From Deinococcus humi (GTDB lineage: Bacteria; Deinococcota; Deinococci; Deinococcales; Deinococcaceae): a stretch of DNA of 64,000 nt. The translations under genes and the position numbers were made by a program. Location: positions 310,001 through 374,000 of the forward strand of contig NZ_JACHFL010000002.1 of assembly GCF_014201875.1 (NCBI RefSeq). The letters are read 5' to 3'. Shown in pieces: positions 40,467 to 50,782 of this stretch. The first letter of the stretch is position 1, and the number at the start of each line of letters is the position of its first letter. A model generated the notes under the pieces. It worked only from the letters and a program-made list of their open reading frames with translations, had not been told where the DNA came from and did no database searches.

Positions 40467-41369
40467 ATGACCAACACCACCCTGACGGCCATTCCCGGTT
40501 TCCGCGTCGGTCACTGGACCGATTCAGTCGGGTCGACGGGCTGCACCGTGATCCTGTGCCCGGACGCGGGTGCCGTGGCCTCCGCGTCGTTTCTGGGGCC
40601 GAGTCCGGCAACGCGCGAGGGCGTGCTGCTGTCTGCCGAGAAGAAGGTGGAGCGCGTGCATGCCCTGCTGCTGACGGGCGGCAGCGCCTTCGGGTTGGCG
40701 GCGGCGTCCGGCGTGGTGCGCGTGCTGGAGGAGCGCGGGGTGGGCCACCAGACCCCGTTTGCCCGCGTGCCCATCGTTCCGGCGGCGGTGGTCTACGACC
40801 TGGGGGTGGGCGATCCGCTGGCCCGTCCGGGCGAGAAGGAGGGAGAGGCGGCGGCGCGTGCTGCCTCCTCTGAACCCGTGCCGCGTGGCCGGGTGGGCGC
40901 AGGCACCGGAACGACGGCTGGCAAATATCTGGGTGGCCCCGGCGCGGTGCCCGGCGGCCTGGGCAGCGTCATGCTGGAGCGCTACGGCGTCTCGGTGGGT
41001 GCGCTGGCTGTGGTGAATCCGATCGGCGATGTGCTGGACGAACATGGCGGCGTCCTGGTGGGGCCGGGAACGGGGCCGGGCGCCGTGTCGTTTACCCCCG
41101 GTGACGTGGAGAACACCACGCTGATCGCCGTCGTCACCGAACACACCCTGAGCAAGGCTGATTGCCGCCGGCTGGCCGACGCCGCGCAGACCGCGCTGGG
41201 CCGCGTTATCCACCCCAGCCACACCTACTGGGACGGCGACGCGGCCTTTGTGCTCAGCAGCGGCACGCTGCCACCCGCCGATCCTCTGCTGCTGGGCGCC
41301 CTGGTGCAGGAGGCTGTCTGTGCGGCCGTGCGCGACGCGGTGCGGATGGCCAATAGCTTGGGTGTGTAG
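40467..41369 (+). CDS. P1/S58-family peptidase (DmpA-like aminopeptidase)
   Basis: 300 residues from ATG 40467. Family P1 enzymes self-cleave before a Ser or Thr and act as Ntn-hydrolase aminopeptidases. The conserved Asn-Thr junction is seen in DVENTTLIAVVTEH (cleavage before Thr predicted). N-terminal GFRVGHWTDSVGSTGCTVILC and HALLLTGGSAFGLAAASGVV are typical. GAGTGTTAGKYLGG lies in the middle. It starts 45 bp after the oligoendopeptidase, a probable peptide-degradation pair. Similar Deinococcus proteins are often listed as 'P1 family peptidase'. Confidence 0.93.
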   Translation: MTNTTLTAIPGFRVGHWTDSVGSTGCTVILCPDAGAVASASFLGPSPATREGVLLSAEKKVERVHALLLTGGSAFGLAAASGVVRVLEERGVGHQTPFARVPIVPAAVVYDLGVGDPLARPGEKEGEAAARAASSEPVPRGRVGAGTGTTAGKYLGGPGAVPGGLGSVMLERYGVSVGALAVVNPIGDVLDEHGGVLVGPGTGPGAVSFTPGDVENTTLIAVVTEHTLSKADCRRLADAAQTALGRVIHPSHTYWDGDAAFVLSSGTLPPADPLLLGALVQEAVCAAVRDAVRMANSLGV

Positions 41370-41378
41370 GATACTCAT

Positions 41379-41828
41379 GTGAGTACAAGTCAGCGTGATG
41401 CTGTCCGTGGGCTGCGCCGGGTCATTGGTACGCGAGCTGTCAATTTCGTCGGTGCCGCAGGCCTTGTGGTCAACCCACGCGGCGAACCCCTGCTGTTGCG
41501 GCGCGTGGGGGCCGGGCACTGGGGCCTGATCACCGGCATCAGCGACCTGGGCGAGGCACTGGAAGACACACTCAGACGTGAGGCCCTGGAGGAAACGGGG
41601 CTGAGCATTGGTGCGGTGAGGTTGCTTGAGATGCTCAGTCCCGCCGGACTGGCCCAGGTGGCGAACGGCGATCAGTTCTACAGCTACACCGCCCTGTTCC
41701 GTGTGACTGAATGGAGTGGAACCCCGGTGCCCGACGGGGTGGAAATCGCGGAGGCGCGGTTCTTCAATCTCGCCGATCTGCCCCCTCTCAATCGGCTGGG
41801 CCGCAAGGCTCAGGAGTGGTTGGCGTGA
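41379..41828 (+). CDS. NUDIX hydrolase, first of a tandem pair
   Basis: 149 residues starting with GTG at 41379, which overlaps an out-of-frame ATG-TGA. Hydrolyses nucleoside diphosphates linked to another moiety. The NUDIX box GISDLGEALEDTLRREALEETGL (residues about 50-72) is intact with catalytic Glu. It starts 9 nt after the peptidase stop and overlaps the next gene by 4 nt. The next gene has the same plan, so a tandem duplication is likely. Deinococcus is known for many NUDIX genes; the substrate is open. Confidence 0.92.
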   Translation: MSTSQRDAVRGLRRVIGTRAVNFVGAAGLVVNPRGEPLLLRRVGAGHWGLITGISDLGEALEDTLRREALEETGLSIGAVRLLEMLSPAGLAQVANGDQFYSYTALFRVTEWSGTPVPDGVEIAEARFFNLADLPPLNRLGRKAQEWLA

Positions 41829-42280
41829 ATTACGTCCGTGATCTGCGGGCCCTGATCGGTCACGCGCCCGTCAACTGGGTGGGGGTCTGCGCGCTGGTGC
41901 TCAATGCTCACCATGAGGTTCTGTTGCAACGCCGCACTGACACCGGGGACTGGGGGACCCTGGGCGGCATTGCGGAACTGGGCGAGGCCTTGCCCGACAC
42001 CCTGCGCCGCGAACTGCGGGAAGAGGCAGGCATCGCGCCCATCCGCTCTGAGTTCCTGACCGTGATCAGCGGGCCGCAGACGTACCAGAAACTGCTCAAT
42101 GGCGACGAGTTCTATCAGGTGGTGGCCGTCTACGTGGTGCGCGAGTGGGAAGGCGTTCCGGTGGCGGACGGCGAGGAAGGCACGGAGCTGAGATTTTTTA
42201 CTCTCGATGACCTGCTGCCCGCTCCGCTCGGGCCGGTGGACCGGGAAGCCCTGGGCCTCTTGCGGGCGTCGCCTGGTTGA
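41825..42280 (+). CDS. NUDIX hydrolase, second of a tandem pair
   Basis: 151 residues starting with GTG at 41825, inside the previous stop (GTGA). Box GIAELGEALPDTLRRELREEAGI intact. It aligns end to end with the upstream protein: VRxLRxxIGxxxVNxVG, the NUDIX box, NGDxFYxxxAxxxVxEW and EGxELRFFxLxDLxP are shared, but the regions before and after the box differ, suggesting that the two split substrates after duplication. Substrate unknown. Confidence 0.92.
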   Translation: MNYVRDLRALIGHAPVNWVGVCALVLNAHHEVLLQRRTDTGDWGTLGGIAELGEALPDTLRRELREEAGIAPIRSEFLTVISGPQTYQKLLNGDEFYQVVAVYVVREWEGVPVADGEEGTELRFFTLDDLLPAPLGPVDREALGLLRASPG

Positions 42281-42283
42281 GCC

Positions 42284-43015
42284 TCATCCACTCCGGCTCA
42301 AGGTCAGCCGCGCTCCCACCAGCCTGAAGCCCGCCCGCTCCACATTGCGCTCACTGCCTGTGCCGGGGGTAACGAAGACGCTGGCGAGGTCCGCTCCCCC
42401 CTGTGCGGCGGACTGCAGGCGGTGGGCCAGCAACGCGGTCTGGAGTCCCTGGGCACGAAATTCGGGGAACGTGGCGGTGCCGTGAAAGGCGGCGATGCCT
42501 TCGCTGGGGCTCATTGCGGCGGTGGCGGCTGGCCTGCCGTTCAGTTCTGCCACGAAAAGCCGTGTTCCGGGCGCCTGCGCCACCACCGACATGATTTCTT
42601 CCGTCCCCGGCCCGAAGCCCTGAGCGGCCAGGGCGGCCCAGGTGTCGGCCTCTTCCTCCCGAATGTCGGTGTCAGGAACGGCGGGCAGGTTGGTCAGATC
42701 GTGAATATAGGCGTGTAGCACATAATCCAGCGCGTAGCCGCGCTCCTTGAGCAGTGGCAAAATTGGAGCGACGAAGGCCGAGAGCAGCTGAAGGGTAGCG
42801 GGCTGCCCGTATCGGGTGCTGAATGCCTCGAACGCGTCCAGCTCCTGGTGTGTGGGCGGGCGAGTGCCGTCGTGCCAGGCGGAGTCCAGGGGCAGATTCG
42901 GCCCGGCGTGGACCGCCACCAGCGGGCCAAACTGCGCCGCCTCGCCCGTTCGCCCATAACGCCTGTGCGCTGTGGCCTCCGCATGGGCCAGCCGGGTCAA
43001 GACTGCTGTATTCAT
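42284..43015 (-). CDS. GNAT-family acetyltransferase
   Basis: 243 residues. Acetyl-CoA-dependent transfer is suggested by the C-terminal GNAT core (about 120-235): [47 protein letters not shown] (acetyl-CoA loop [11 protein letters not shown]) and the closing [16 protein letters not shown]. The N-terminal half (1-115) is divergent and may be a second, degenerate GNAT-like domain. TACGCT (43022-43027) lies 6 nt before the ATG. It converges on the NUDIX pair and is divergent from cobA-hemD. Confidence 0.85.
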   Translation of the reverse strand: MNTAVLTRLAHAEATAHRRYGRTGEAAQFGPLVAVHAGPNLPLDSAWHDGTRPPTHQELDAFEAFSTRYGQPATLQLLSAFVAPILPLLKERGYALDYVLHAYIHDLTNLPAVPDTDIREEEADTWAALAAQGFGPGTEEIMSVVAQAPGTRLFVAELNGRPAATAAMSPSEGIAAFHGTATFPEFRAQGLQTALLAHRLQSAAQGGADLASVFVTPGTGSERNVERAGFRLVGARLTLSRSG

Positions 43016-43058
43016 CCCTCCAGCGTAGCGCCCCGCATTTGTCCCCGCCTCCGCCCGC

Positions 43059-43064
43059 TAGCTT
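43059..43064 (+). promoter_or_regulatory. -10 element of cobA-hemD
   Basis: TAGCTT, 7 nt before the ATG at 43072; leaderless spacing. Confidence 0.5.
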
Positions 43065-43071
43065 AGGCAGC

Positions 43072-44601
43072 ATGACCGACGCCTCAGCCCCCAGTCTTTC
43101 CCGCGCCTTCGTCTCCCTGATCGGGGCTGGTCCAGGCGATCCCGGCCTGCTGACCCTGCGCGGTCAACAGGCACTGCAGCAGGCGGACGTGGTGCTCTTC
43201 GATTACCTCGCCAATCCCGAGTTGCTGCGGCACTGCCCGGACGCCCACACCATTTACGTGGGCAAAAAGGGATTTTCCGAGTACATCACCCAGGAGCAGA
43301 TCAACGCACTGATCGTCAGGTCAGCGCAGGAGAACGGCGGGCAGCGGGTGGCCCGGCTGAAGGGTGGAGACGTCTTTGTCTTCGGGCGTGGCGGCGAGGA
43401 GGCCGAGGCGTGCGCGCTGGCGGGCGTGCCCTTCGAGATCGTCCCCGGCGTGACCAGTGCCATCGCTGCCCCAGCCTACGCCGGGATTCCCGTGACCCAC
43501 CGTGACGTGGCCCGCTCCTTCGCGGTGCTGACCGGCAACACGAGAGAAGGTGGAGCACACTACGAGCGCCTGTCCGGTGTGGACACGTTGTTGCTGCTGA
43601 TGGGTGTACGGAATCTGGACAGTATTGCCGCAGAACTGATCGCCGCCGGCCGTGACCCGCAGACCCCCGCCGCCACCGTGCAGTGGGGCAGCACCCACCA
43701 GCAGCGGGTGGCGACGGGCACGCTGGAAACCATCGCTGGGGTGGTCAGGGACGCTGGCCTGGAAGCTCCCGCCGTGACGGTGGTGGGCGAGGTGGTCAAG
43801 TTGCGCGGCACCCTGCGCTGGTTCGACAACGCACCGACCTTCGGCGGTTCCCTGAGTGGCAAAACCGTGGCCGTGACCCGCACCCGCGACGGCTCCAGTG
43901 CCCTCAGTGACGTGCTGCGGGCACGCGGCGCGGACGTGCTGGAGGTGCCGCTGATCCGCTTTGAGGCGGCCTCCGATGGGGGAGAGGCGGCCCTGAACGC
44001 CCTGCGCGATTTCACAGGCTGGCTGCTGCTGACCAGCAACAGGGCGGTGACAGCTCTGTTCTCGTTGCTGGACAGCGCAGGACTGGACGCCCGCGCCCTG
44101 GCGGGGGTCAGGATTGCCGCCGTCGGTCCCAGCACCGCCCGCAGCCTGGCCGAGCGTGGCCTGCGTGCCGATTTCGTCCCGTCCACCCCCGGAGCGCGCC
44201 ACCTGGGGGCGGAATTGCCGGTCCAAGCAGGAGAGGCCACCCTGCACCTGACCTCTCAGCTGGCGGAGGACGAGTTGCAAAGGGAGCTGGAGGCACGCGG
44301 CATCGGCTACACACGCGCCGAGCTGTACCGCACCGAGGCCGCCACGCCAGAGAAGAACAAGCTGGAGCGGCTGAAGACGGCTGCCGTTCTGACCCTGGCC
44401 TCCGGCAGTGCGGCGCGGCACCTGGCACAGCTGGCCGGCGCAGACTTCGATCCCCTGAACATGCCCGTCGCTGCGATGGGGCCGCAGACCGCCGACGCCG
44501 CCCGTGAGGCAGGCTTTACCCGTGTGACGGTGGCGGACACCGCCAGCCTGGACGCCCTGGCCGATGCGGCGGAACGGGCGGTGCAGGGCAGGGCCGAGTA
44601 A
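43072..44601 (+). CDS. cobA-hemD: Fused uroporphyrinogen-III C-methyltransferase and uroporphyrinogen-III synthase
   Basis: 509 residues. The N-terminal half (about 10-250) is the SAM-dependent methyltransferase that adds two methyl groups to uroporphyrinogen III, leading to siroheme and cobalamin: [36 protein letters not shown] and [18 protein letters not shown]. The C-terminal half (about 262-505) is Hem[49 protein letters not shown] and [13 protein letters not shown]. Both reactions in one chain would channel the intermediate. Fusion of these two activities is known in some Firmicutes and other phyla. No hemC or other heme gene is adjacent. Confidence 0.93.
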   Translation: MTDASAPSLSRAFVSLIGAGPGDPGLLTLRGQQALQQADVVLFDYLANPELLRHCPDAHTIYVGKKGFSEYITQEQINALIVRSAQENGGQRVARLKGGDVFVFGRGGEEAEACALAGVPFEIVPGVTSAIAAPAYAGIPVTHRDVARSFAVLTGNTREGGAHYERLSGVDTLLLLMGVRNLDSIAAELIAAGRDPQTPAATVQWGSTHQQRVATGTLETIAGVVRDAGLEAPAVTVVGEVVKLRGTLRWFDNAPTFGGSLSGKTVAVTRTRDGSSALSDVLRARGADVLEVPLIRFEAASDGGEAALNALRDFTGWLLLTSNRAVTALFSLLDSAGLDARALAGVRIAAVGPSTARSLAERGLRADFVPSTPGARHLGAELPVQAGEATLHLTSQLAEDELQRELEARGIGYTRAELYRTEAATPEKNKLERLKTAAVLTLASGSAARHLAQLAGADFDPLNMPVAAMGPQTADAAREAGFTRVTVADTASLDALADAAERAVQGRAE

Positions 44602-44651
44602 GAGGTGTCCGTTCCTGTCAGCCTCACGCCCGCCAAAACCCTGAGACGTGC

Positions 44652-44657
44652 TATACT
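44652..44657 (+). promoter_or_regulatory. Promoter of rpmF
   Basis: TATACT with TG-N before it (extended -10). It predicts a leader of about 110 nt before rpmF, unusually long for a small ribosomal gene in this genome. Confidence 0.6.
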
Positions 44658-44776
44658 CCCGCCTGTTGTCTCGTCCGCCGCTCAGGTCTGTCCCTGACGA
44701 CGCGGCGGGCAGAAGAGGCCCCGGCGGCACACGCCACAGCGTTCAACGTCACGGTGGCAAGAGGAGAAATAACGAC

Positions 44777-44959
<183 letters not shown>

Positions 44960-44980
44960 GCAGGAAAAACCTGAAAAGAG

Positions 44981-45003
44981 GCTCCCCACGTGGGAGCTTT
45001 TTT
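44981..45003 (+). terminator. Terminator of rpmF
   Basis: GCTCCC (44981-44986) pairs with GGGAGC (44992-44997), CACGT loop, six T (44998-45003). Confidence 0.88.
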
Positions 45004-45051
45004 CGTCTCTTCCTTGAGCGTTCTGCCATCCGTACTCTGCGGGCGGCGCGT

Positions 45052-45057
45052 TATGCT
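45052..45057 (+). promoter_or_regulatory. -10 element of the M29 aminopeptidase gene
   Basis: TATGCT, 7 nt before the ATG at 45065: leaderless. Confidence 0.55.
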
Positions 45058-45064
45058 CCCCATC

Positions 45065-46300
<1,236 letters not shown>

Positions 46301-46325
46301 GCTGACAACAGTCCGAATTCAAAAC

Positions 46326-46359
46326 CATGCAGACCGCCTGATTTGAAGCGGTCTGCATG
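46326..46359. terminator. 12-bp perfect hairpin after the M29 aminopeptidase gene
   Basis: CATGCAGACCGC (46326-46337) pairs with GCGGTCTGCATG (46348-46359), 10-nt loop; the flank ACTGTCT is only weakly T-rich. Confidence 0.6.
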
Positions 46360-46580
46360 ACTGTCTGCCTGCCCTGGCTTGTTCGAGTTGCCGGGGCCAG
46401 ACCTTGGTTCCACGGTCAGTATGGGTGAGGCTGTGTTGCGTCCGTTGCCTGACCTTCCAGGCAGCGCCTAGTCAAGTTCACGAGAAGGTCCAGCCGTGTC
46501 CCAGCTCTGGGCAGCAATTTCGACGTGTCTTGAGGGTGCAGTGGCACCCAATGCAGCTCAGGCTGGCATATGCACAGTGT

Positions 46581-47321
46581 TTAAGGCAGCAGGTCTGCCT
46601 CGTCTAACAGGAAGTCCACCGCGCCGCTGCCGATCTCGTAGTAGCCGCCGATCACCTGAATCTGGCCTCTGGCCTCGGCCGCCCGGATGACCGGTTCCTG
46701 GCGCAGGGCATGAACCTGATGGCGCACGTTGTTCAGTACCGCCTCGCGCATGCGGGCCTTCTTGTCGCGGATGCGGGGTAGGCCCTGCAGGCTGGGAGCG
46801 ATCTTGTGGATGATGCCCTGGAGATTTTCGGGCTCTTGGGCAATTTCCTCGGGCGAGAGCAGGGCGGCGGCTACCGCGCCGCAGGACTCGTGACCCATGA
46901 CCATCACCAGATGGACGTCCAGGTGCTCGATGGCGTATTCCAGCGTCCCCAGTCCTGTCTCGCCCACCACATTGCCCGCCACGCGAACCACGAACAGGTC
47001 GCCCAGCCCCACGTCGAAGACCAGCTCAACAGGCACGCGGCTGTCGCTGCAGGCCAGGATGGCCGCGTAGGGCGTCTGACCCATGATCTGCGCGCGGCGC
47101 TCGTTGACGTCCAGCTCAGGGCGTCCGCTCTTGCCACTGAAGAAACGGGCATTGCCATCCTTGAGGGCCTCAATGGCCCCAGCAGGGGTCTGGATGTCGG
47201 TGTGATGGCGCAGGGCCGCGATATCCGCCATGCTGGCACCCCGGCGAATGGCATCCAGGATGCGCCGTTCCAGCTGGGCGGTGGACAGCTCGGTGGCCTG
47301 CGGAACAGTTGAATCGGTCAT
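46581..47321 (-). CDS. Beta-class carbonic anhydrase
   Basis: 246 residues from the ATG at 47321. Zinc enzyme interconverting CO2 and bicarbonate. The zinc ligands are seen in [13 protein letters not shown] (Cys, Asp-Arg dyad) and [14 protein letters not shown] (His-x2-Cys). TAAGAT (47330-47335) on this strand lies 8 nt before the ATG, giving leaderless mRNA. It is divergent from the coiled-coil protein, whose own -10 overlaps the same 33-bp gap. No bicarbonate transporter is adjacent. Confidence 0.95.
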   Translation of the reverse strand: MTDSTVPQATELSTAQLERRILDAIRRGASMADIAALRHHTDIQTPAGAIEALKDGNARFFSGKSGRPELDVNERRAQIMGQTPYAAILACSDSRVPVELVFDVGLGDLFVVRVAGNVVGETGLGTLEYAIEHLDVHLVMVMGHESCGAVAAALLSPEEIAQEPENLQGIIHKIAPSLQGLPRIRDKKARMREAVLNNVRHQVHALRQEPVIRAAEARGQIQVIGGYYEIGSGAVDFLLDEADLLP

Positions 47322-47329
47322 CGCCCCTG

Positions 47330-47348
47330 ATCTTATCCGCTCTATTCT
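47330..47348. promoter_or_regulatory. Back-to-back leaderless promoters of the carbonic anhydrase and coiled-coil genes
   Basis: Only 33 bp separate the two start codons. TAAGAT on the minus strand (47330-47335) and TATTCT on the plus strand (47343-47348) each lie 6-8 nt before a start codon, so the two promoters interleave and RNA polymerase can hardly occupy both at once. Confidence 0.55.
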
Positions 47349-47354
47349 TGGAAC

Positions 47355-47741
47355 ATGACCGATCCGTCCCACACCCTGCCGGCTCAGGAAATGGACCTGG
47401 GGGAACTGCTCGAACGCTACGCGATGCTGCGCGACACCATCCAGGGTCTGGAAGCCGAGCGGGAGGCGCTGGGCGCGCAGCTCAAGGCGGCCCTGGCCGG
47501 CGGTGAACGTGCGGAGACGGAGCTGTACCGCGCGGTGCTGAAGGTGTCGCGCCGCGTCGAGTACCCATTGGACCGTTTTCGTGAGGTCTTCGGCGACGCC
47601 GCCGCCCTTGAAGTTTCCACGGTGGACCGCAAGAAGGCCGATGCCCTGGCCGGAGCCGGCGATCTGGACGCGGAACGCTTGCGTGAACTCGCTGTGGTGC
47701 GTGAGATTCAGGTGTTGAACCTGCAGCCCAAAACGCGCTGA
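47355..47741 (+). CDS. Coiled-coil protein, unknown function
   Basis: 128 residues. N-terminal helical coiled coil ([20 protein letters not shown]) and a charged C-terminal domain ([21 protein letters not shown], then [18 protein letters not shown]). Architecture is like a small DNA/RNA-associated helical protein, but I cannot name the family; a distant likeness to Gp157-type phage proteins is possible. It is leaderless by its -10. Codon use and GC match neighbours, no sign of transfer. Confidence 0.65.
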   Translation: MTDPSHTLPAQEMDLGELLERYAMLRDTIQGLEAEREALGAQLKAALAGGERAETELYRAVLKVSRRVEYPLDRFREVFGDAAALEVSTVDRKKADALAGAGDLDAERLRELAVVREIQVLNLQPKTR

Positions 47742-47933
47742 GACGGGCCGTTACAACTGGCGATTTGAGCTGTTTGGGGCAGCGTTACATTGACCGGCTC
47801 ACCCAAATCCAGAGTCGGGCGGACTTCACCCGCTGTTCTCATGACGCCTGTACCTTTCAGGGAACTGGCTTGCGTGATCCTTCATCTGCCGCCGCGTGTT
47901 CTTCTGCCCATGTTCTTGATCCTGGCGCAGGCG

Positions 47934-47939
47934 TACCCT
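47934..47939 (+). promoter_or_regulatory. -10 element of the MFS gene
   Basis: TACCCT, 7 nt before the GTG start at 47947: a leaderless mRNA beginning with GTG is predicted. Confidence 0.4.
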
Positions 47940-47946
47940 GACCCGC

Positions 47947-49353
47947 GTGACTCCGCCCACCACCGCTGCTGCTTCCTCCTCCTCGAACCAGGCCGCGCTG
48001 GACCGGGCCCGTAAGCTGGCCACGGTGGGATTGATCCTGGGCGTTTTTCTGAACGCGTTGGAATCCAGCGTGGTGGCCAGCGCCATGCCCAGCGTCATTC
48101 AGGACCTGCGCGGCCAGGCGTTGTACGCGCTGCCCTTCGCGGCGTACCTGCTGACCAGCACCGTCTCTAGCCCGTTGTGGGGCCGGGGCTCAGATATTGT
48201 GGGGCGAAAGAAACTGTATCTGGCGGGGATGGCCCTGTTCCTGCTGGGGAGCGTCCTGTGCGGCGCGGCGCAGAACATGGGCTGGTTGATCGGCGCGCGG
48301 GCTCTGCAGGGGCTGGGCGCGGGGGCGCTGCTGTCCATCGCACTGACCATTGTGGGTGAGTTGTACACCCTGGAACAGCGTGGGCGGGTGCAGGCCTTCT
48401 TCAGCGGCGTGTGGGGTATCAGCGGTCTGGTGGGGCCGCTGCTCGGCGGCTGGCTGACCGAGACGTGGTCCTGGCGCTGGACCTTTTTTGTATCGCTGCC
48501 GTTTGGTGTGGCCGCGTTCTGGATGGTGGCGCGTTACCTGCGCCAGTCGGGCGAGCGACGCGAGGCGAAACTGGACTGGGGCGGCGCAGCGCTGTTTACT
48601 GCTGGTAGCGGAATGCTGATCTGGGGACTGGAGTTAAAGCAGTGGTGGGCGGTGGGGGCCGGTATTCTGATTCTGGCGGGCGCGCTGTGGGTGGAAAGCC
48701 GTCACTCCGCGCCGTTGCTGCCCATGTCGTCCCTAAATGACCGTGTTCCACGCGTGGCTTTTGCGGGCAATCTGCTGGCGGGTGCAGCGTATTTCGGCGT
48801 GATTGCCTACTTACCCCTGTATGCCCAGGGGGTGACAGGCCGGGGCGCGACGGCAGCAGGCGCGATCCTGACGCCGGCGCTGGTGGGCTGGACTTTGGCG
48901 AGCATCCTGGCCGCGCAGCTCATGCGCCGCATTCCGCTGGCGCGCATCTCGCAACTGGGCTTTGCGGTTCTGGTAGTGGTCTTTGCCGCGCTGACGTTTA
49001 CAGTCCATTCGCCGCTGTGGGTCACCTCTGTGCTGGGCTTCGTTGTCGGTAGCGGCATGGGCTTTTCTATGCTCACCCTGTTACTGTCTGCGCAGGGAGC
49101 GGCAGGCAAGGGAGAACTGGGTGCAGTGACAAGCGGTGTGCTGTTTGCCCGGCAGATGGGCGGCGCACTGGGAGTCACGGTCATGGCCCTGCTGATCGGG
49201 GAAGCGGCCATTGAAAACGGCGGCGCAGCGCTGGCTGAGGGCCTGCGGTCCGCGTATTTCTTGGCGCTAGGACTGGTGGCGGTAGCCTTTGTCTTCACCC
49301 TGACTTTGCGGGCACGGTCTGTGGTCGAACAGAGCACGCCCACTGCGCCATAG
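47947..49353 (+). CDS. MFS transporter, DHA2/EmrB-QacA type
   Basis: 468 residues, 14 predicted membrane segments. Proton-driven drug/multisubstrate exporter group. Signature: [17 protein letters not shown] in segment 1, [21 protein letters not shown] (loop 2-3), [21 protein letters not shown] and [19 protein letters not shown] (motif C region). GTG start 7 nt behind TACCCT. No adjacent regulator, so inducer and substrate are unknown. Confidence 0.93.
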   Translation: MTPPTTAAASSSSNQAALDRARKLATVGLILGVFLNALESSVVASAMPSVIQDLRGQALYALPFAAYLLTSTVSSPLWGRGSDIVGRKKLYLAGMALFLLGSVLCGAAQNMGWLIGARALQGLGAGALLSIALTIVGELYTLEQRGRVQAFFSGVWGISGLVGPLLGGWLTETWSWRWTFFVSLPFGVAAFWMVARYLRQSGERREAKLDWGGAALFTAGSGMLIWGLELKQWWAVGAGILILAGALWVESRHSAPLLPMSSLNDRVPRVAFAGNLLAGAAYFGVIAYLPLYAQGVTGRGATAAGAILTPALVGWTLASILAAQLMRRIPLARISQLGFAVLVVVFAALTFTVHSPLWVTSVLGFVVGSGMGFSMLTLLLSAQGAAGKGELGAVTSGVLFARQMGGALGVTVMALLIGEAAIENGGAALAEGLRSAYFLALGLVAVAFVFTLTLRARSVVEQSTPTAP

Positions 49354-49765
49354 GCTTAGAAGCTTCGGCCGTAGTCCATCCCTACTGGTGAGGCCTGATG
49401 CCTGTTCGGCTGCTAAAGCCTGTATTTCACGTTTCAGTAACGCCCCAACAGCAGAATGGTGAACAAGCATCATTGTTGTTCATCACCCTGTTGCACCAGA
49501 TGCGCTAGCCGCACCTCCTGTTCCCGCCCGGCCCGCATTTATTTGTTAACAGTGAGATTGGATACCATATAATGCCGTCGCTGCTGCTCAGTGCAAGTTT
49601 CATGAGCGCTGAGACAATGGCTTCGATCTGATTGGTCTGACTGAAGTTGATGTATAGGATGCAGTTTTAATGAAGCACAGTACGTTAGAAATGCATGTTA
49701 GGATACCAACTGCAGTCAAATTTCCCTCCGCCCCTCACACTTTTTCATTAAAGGTAGGATGAATT
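49354..49765 (+). other. AT-richer intergenic region with a strong promoter
   Basis: 412 bp with no gene. It is AT-richer than its surroundings. A promoter TTAACA (49546-49551), 16 bp, TATAAT (49568-49573), the best match to consensus in the window, would give a leader of about 185 nt for the downstream Ig-like gene. The leader contains no long hairpin that I can see. Confidence 0.6.
49546..49573 (+). promoter_or_regulatory. Strong promoter of the Ig-like lipoprotein gene
   Basis: TTAACA - 16 bp - TATAAT; the -10 is the exact consensus. High expression is expected. The start is 190 bp from the gene, so the mRNA has a long untranslated leader, in contrast to the leaderless genes here. Confidence 0.75.
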
Positions 49766-50704
49766 ATGTTTAACTTTTCCTCTGTCCGCCGTCCTGTTGC
49801 TATTGCCCTGGCCCTGACCTCTTCTGTCGCCATGGTGGCCTGTAATGGTCAGCAAACGCCCAAGCCCACGGGTACCATCACCAGTGTGACTGTGAGCGTG
49901 GCACCAACGAGCATTGCCAAGGGCAGCACTGCTCAGGCCACTGCCGCTGTCGTGGTGACCAACAACGCCGCGAAAACGGTCACGTGGACCAGCAGCGCCC
50001 CTGCGGTCGCGACTGTGGACGCCAACGGTAAAGTGACTGGCGTGTCCGCCGGTACGGCAGACATCACTGCCACCTCTACGGTTGATAACACCAAAAAGGG
50101 TAGCGCGAAGGTCACCGTGACTGACACGGTGACGCCCCCCACGCTGACCACTGCCAAGATCAATTTCCAGACGAGTGCAGCTGCGACACCTGCAGGCTAC
50201 ACGGCCAACACGGGCGCCGCTTACACTGAAGACAGCATGATTGGTTGGGTTACCGAGGCCAGCGCCGGAACTGCTACTCCCGTGCCTCTGAACCTGACCA
50301 ACAACGCCCGCACCCGGGTTGTTGACGGGACCAATGTTCTGGCGGGTGCCGATGCTCGTCAGTACACCCAGATCCAGATGCAGTGTGGCACTTCTACCGA
50401 TGGCAACACCTGCGTCTCCCCCTCGGTCAATACCTCGGGCGCGTTCGAATACAAGGTTGTCAACGGCAAGTACAACGTGACCGTGGGGGTGGGTGACGCT
50501 GACAAGCGCAACCTGAACAGCTCGCACTCCATCAATGTGGAAGGCGTGGCCGCCATCACCAACTTCGTCCCAATGGCCGGCACCCAGTTCAAGACGGCCA
50601 CGGTGACGGTGACCGTTAATGACGGCAAAATGACCATTGACGCCAAGGGTGGCAAGAACACCAAGCTCAATTACGTTGACATCATCCCAGCTCCGGCAAA
50701 CTAA
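49766..50704 (+). CDS. Lipoprotein with BIG2 Ig-like and carbohydrate-binding-like domain
   Basis: 312 residues. The signal peptide ends in a lipobox-like site (SSVAMVAC, Cys26). A BIG2 domain (about 38-120): ITSVTVSVAPTSIAKGST followed by TVTWTSSAPAVATVDANGKVTGVSAGTADIT. Then a C-terminal beta-sandwich (about 130-312) with INFQTSAAATPAGYTANTGAAY, ending in VVNGKYNVTVGVGD and LNYVDIIPAPAN, like malectin/family 57 carbohydrate-binding modules. AGGTAGGA lies about 9 nt before the ATG. Probably surface-exposed and binding a glycan; the combination is my inference. Confidence 0.8.
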   Translation: MFNFSSVRRPVAIALALTSSVAMVACNGQQTPKPTGTITSVTVSVAPTSIAKGSTAQATAAVVVTNNAAKTVTWTSSAPAVATVDANGKVTGVSAGTADITATSTVDNTKKGSAKVTVTDTVTPPTLTTAKINFQTSAAATPAGYTANTGAAYTEDSMIGWVTEASAGTATPVPLNLTNNARTRVVDGTNVLAGADARQYTQIQMQCGTSTDGNTCVSPSVNTSGAFEYKVVNGKYNVTVGVGDADKRNLNSSHSINVEGVAAITNFVPMAGTQFKTATVTVTVNDGKMTIDAKGGKNTKLNYVDIIPAPAN

Positions 50705-50732
50705 GTCTGTCCGTTGACGCCTGAGCTCGACA

Positions 50733-50765
50733 AAGAAAATGTCCCCATAACGGGGACATTTTCTT
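50733..50765. terminator. Bidirectional terminator between the Ig-like and ABC-F genes
   Basis: AAGAAAATGTCCCC (50733-50746) pairs exactly with GGGGACATTTTCTT (50752-50765), loop ATAAC. A/T-rich ends serve both directions for the two convergent genes. Confidence 0.9.
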
Positions 50766-50782
50766 GTGCTTACATTGCATTC

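Noticed and set aside
44648..44776. In-frame N-terminal extension of rpmF
   Set aside because: The L32 start [10 protein letters not shown] is invariant and has its own ribosome site; the extension overlaps the promoter.
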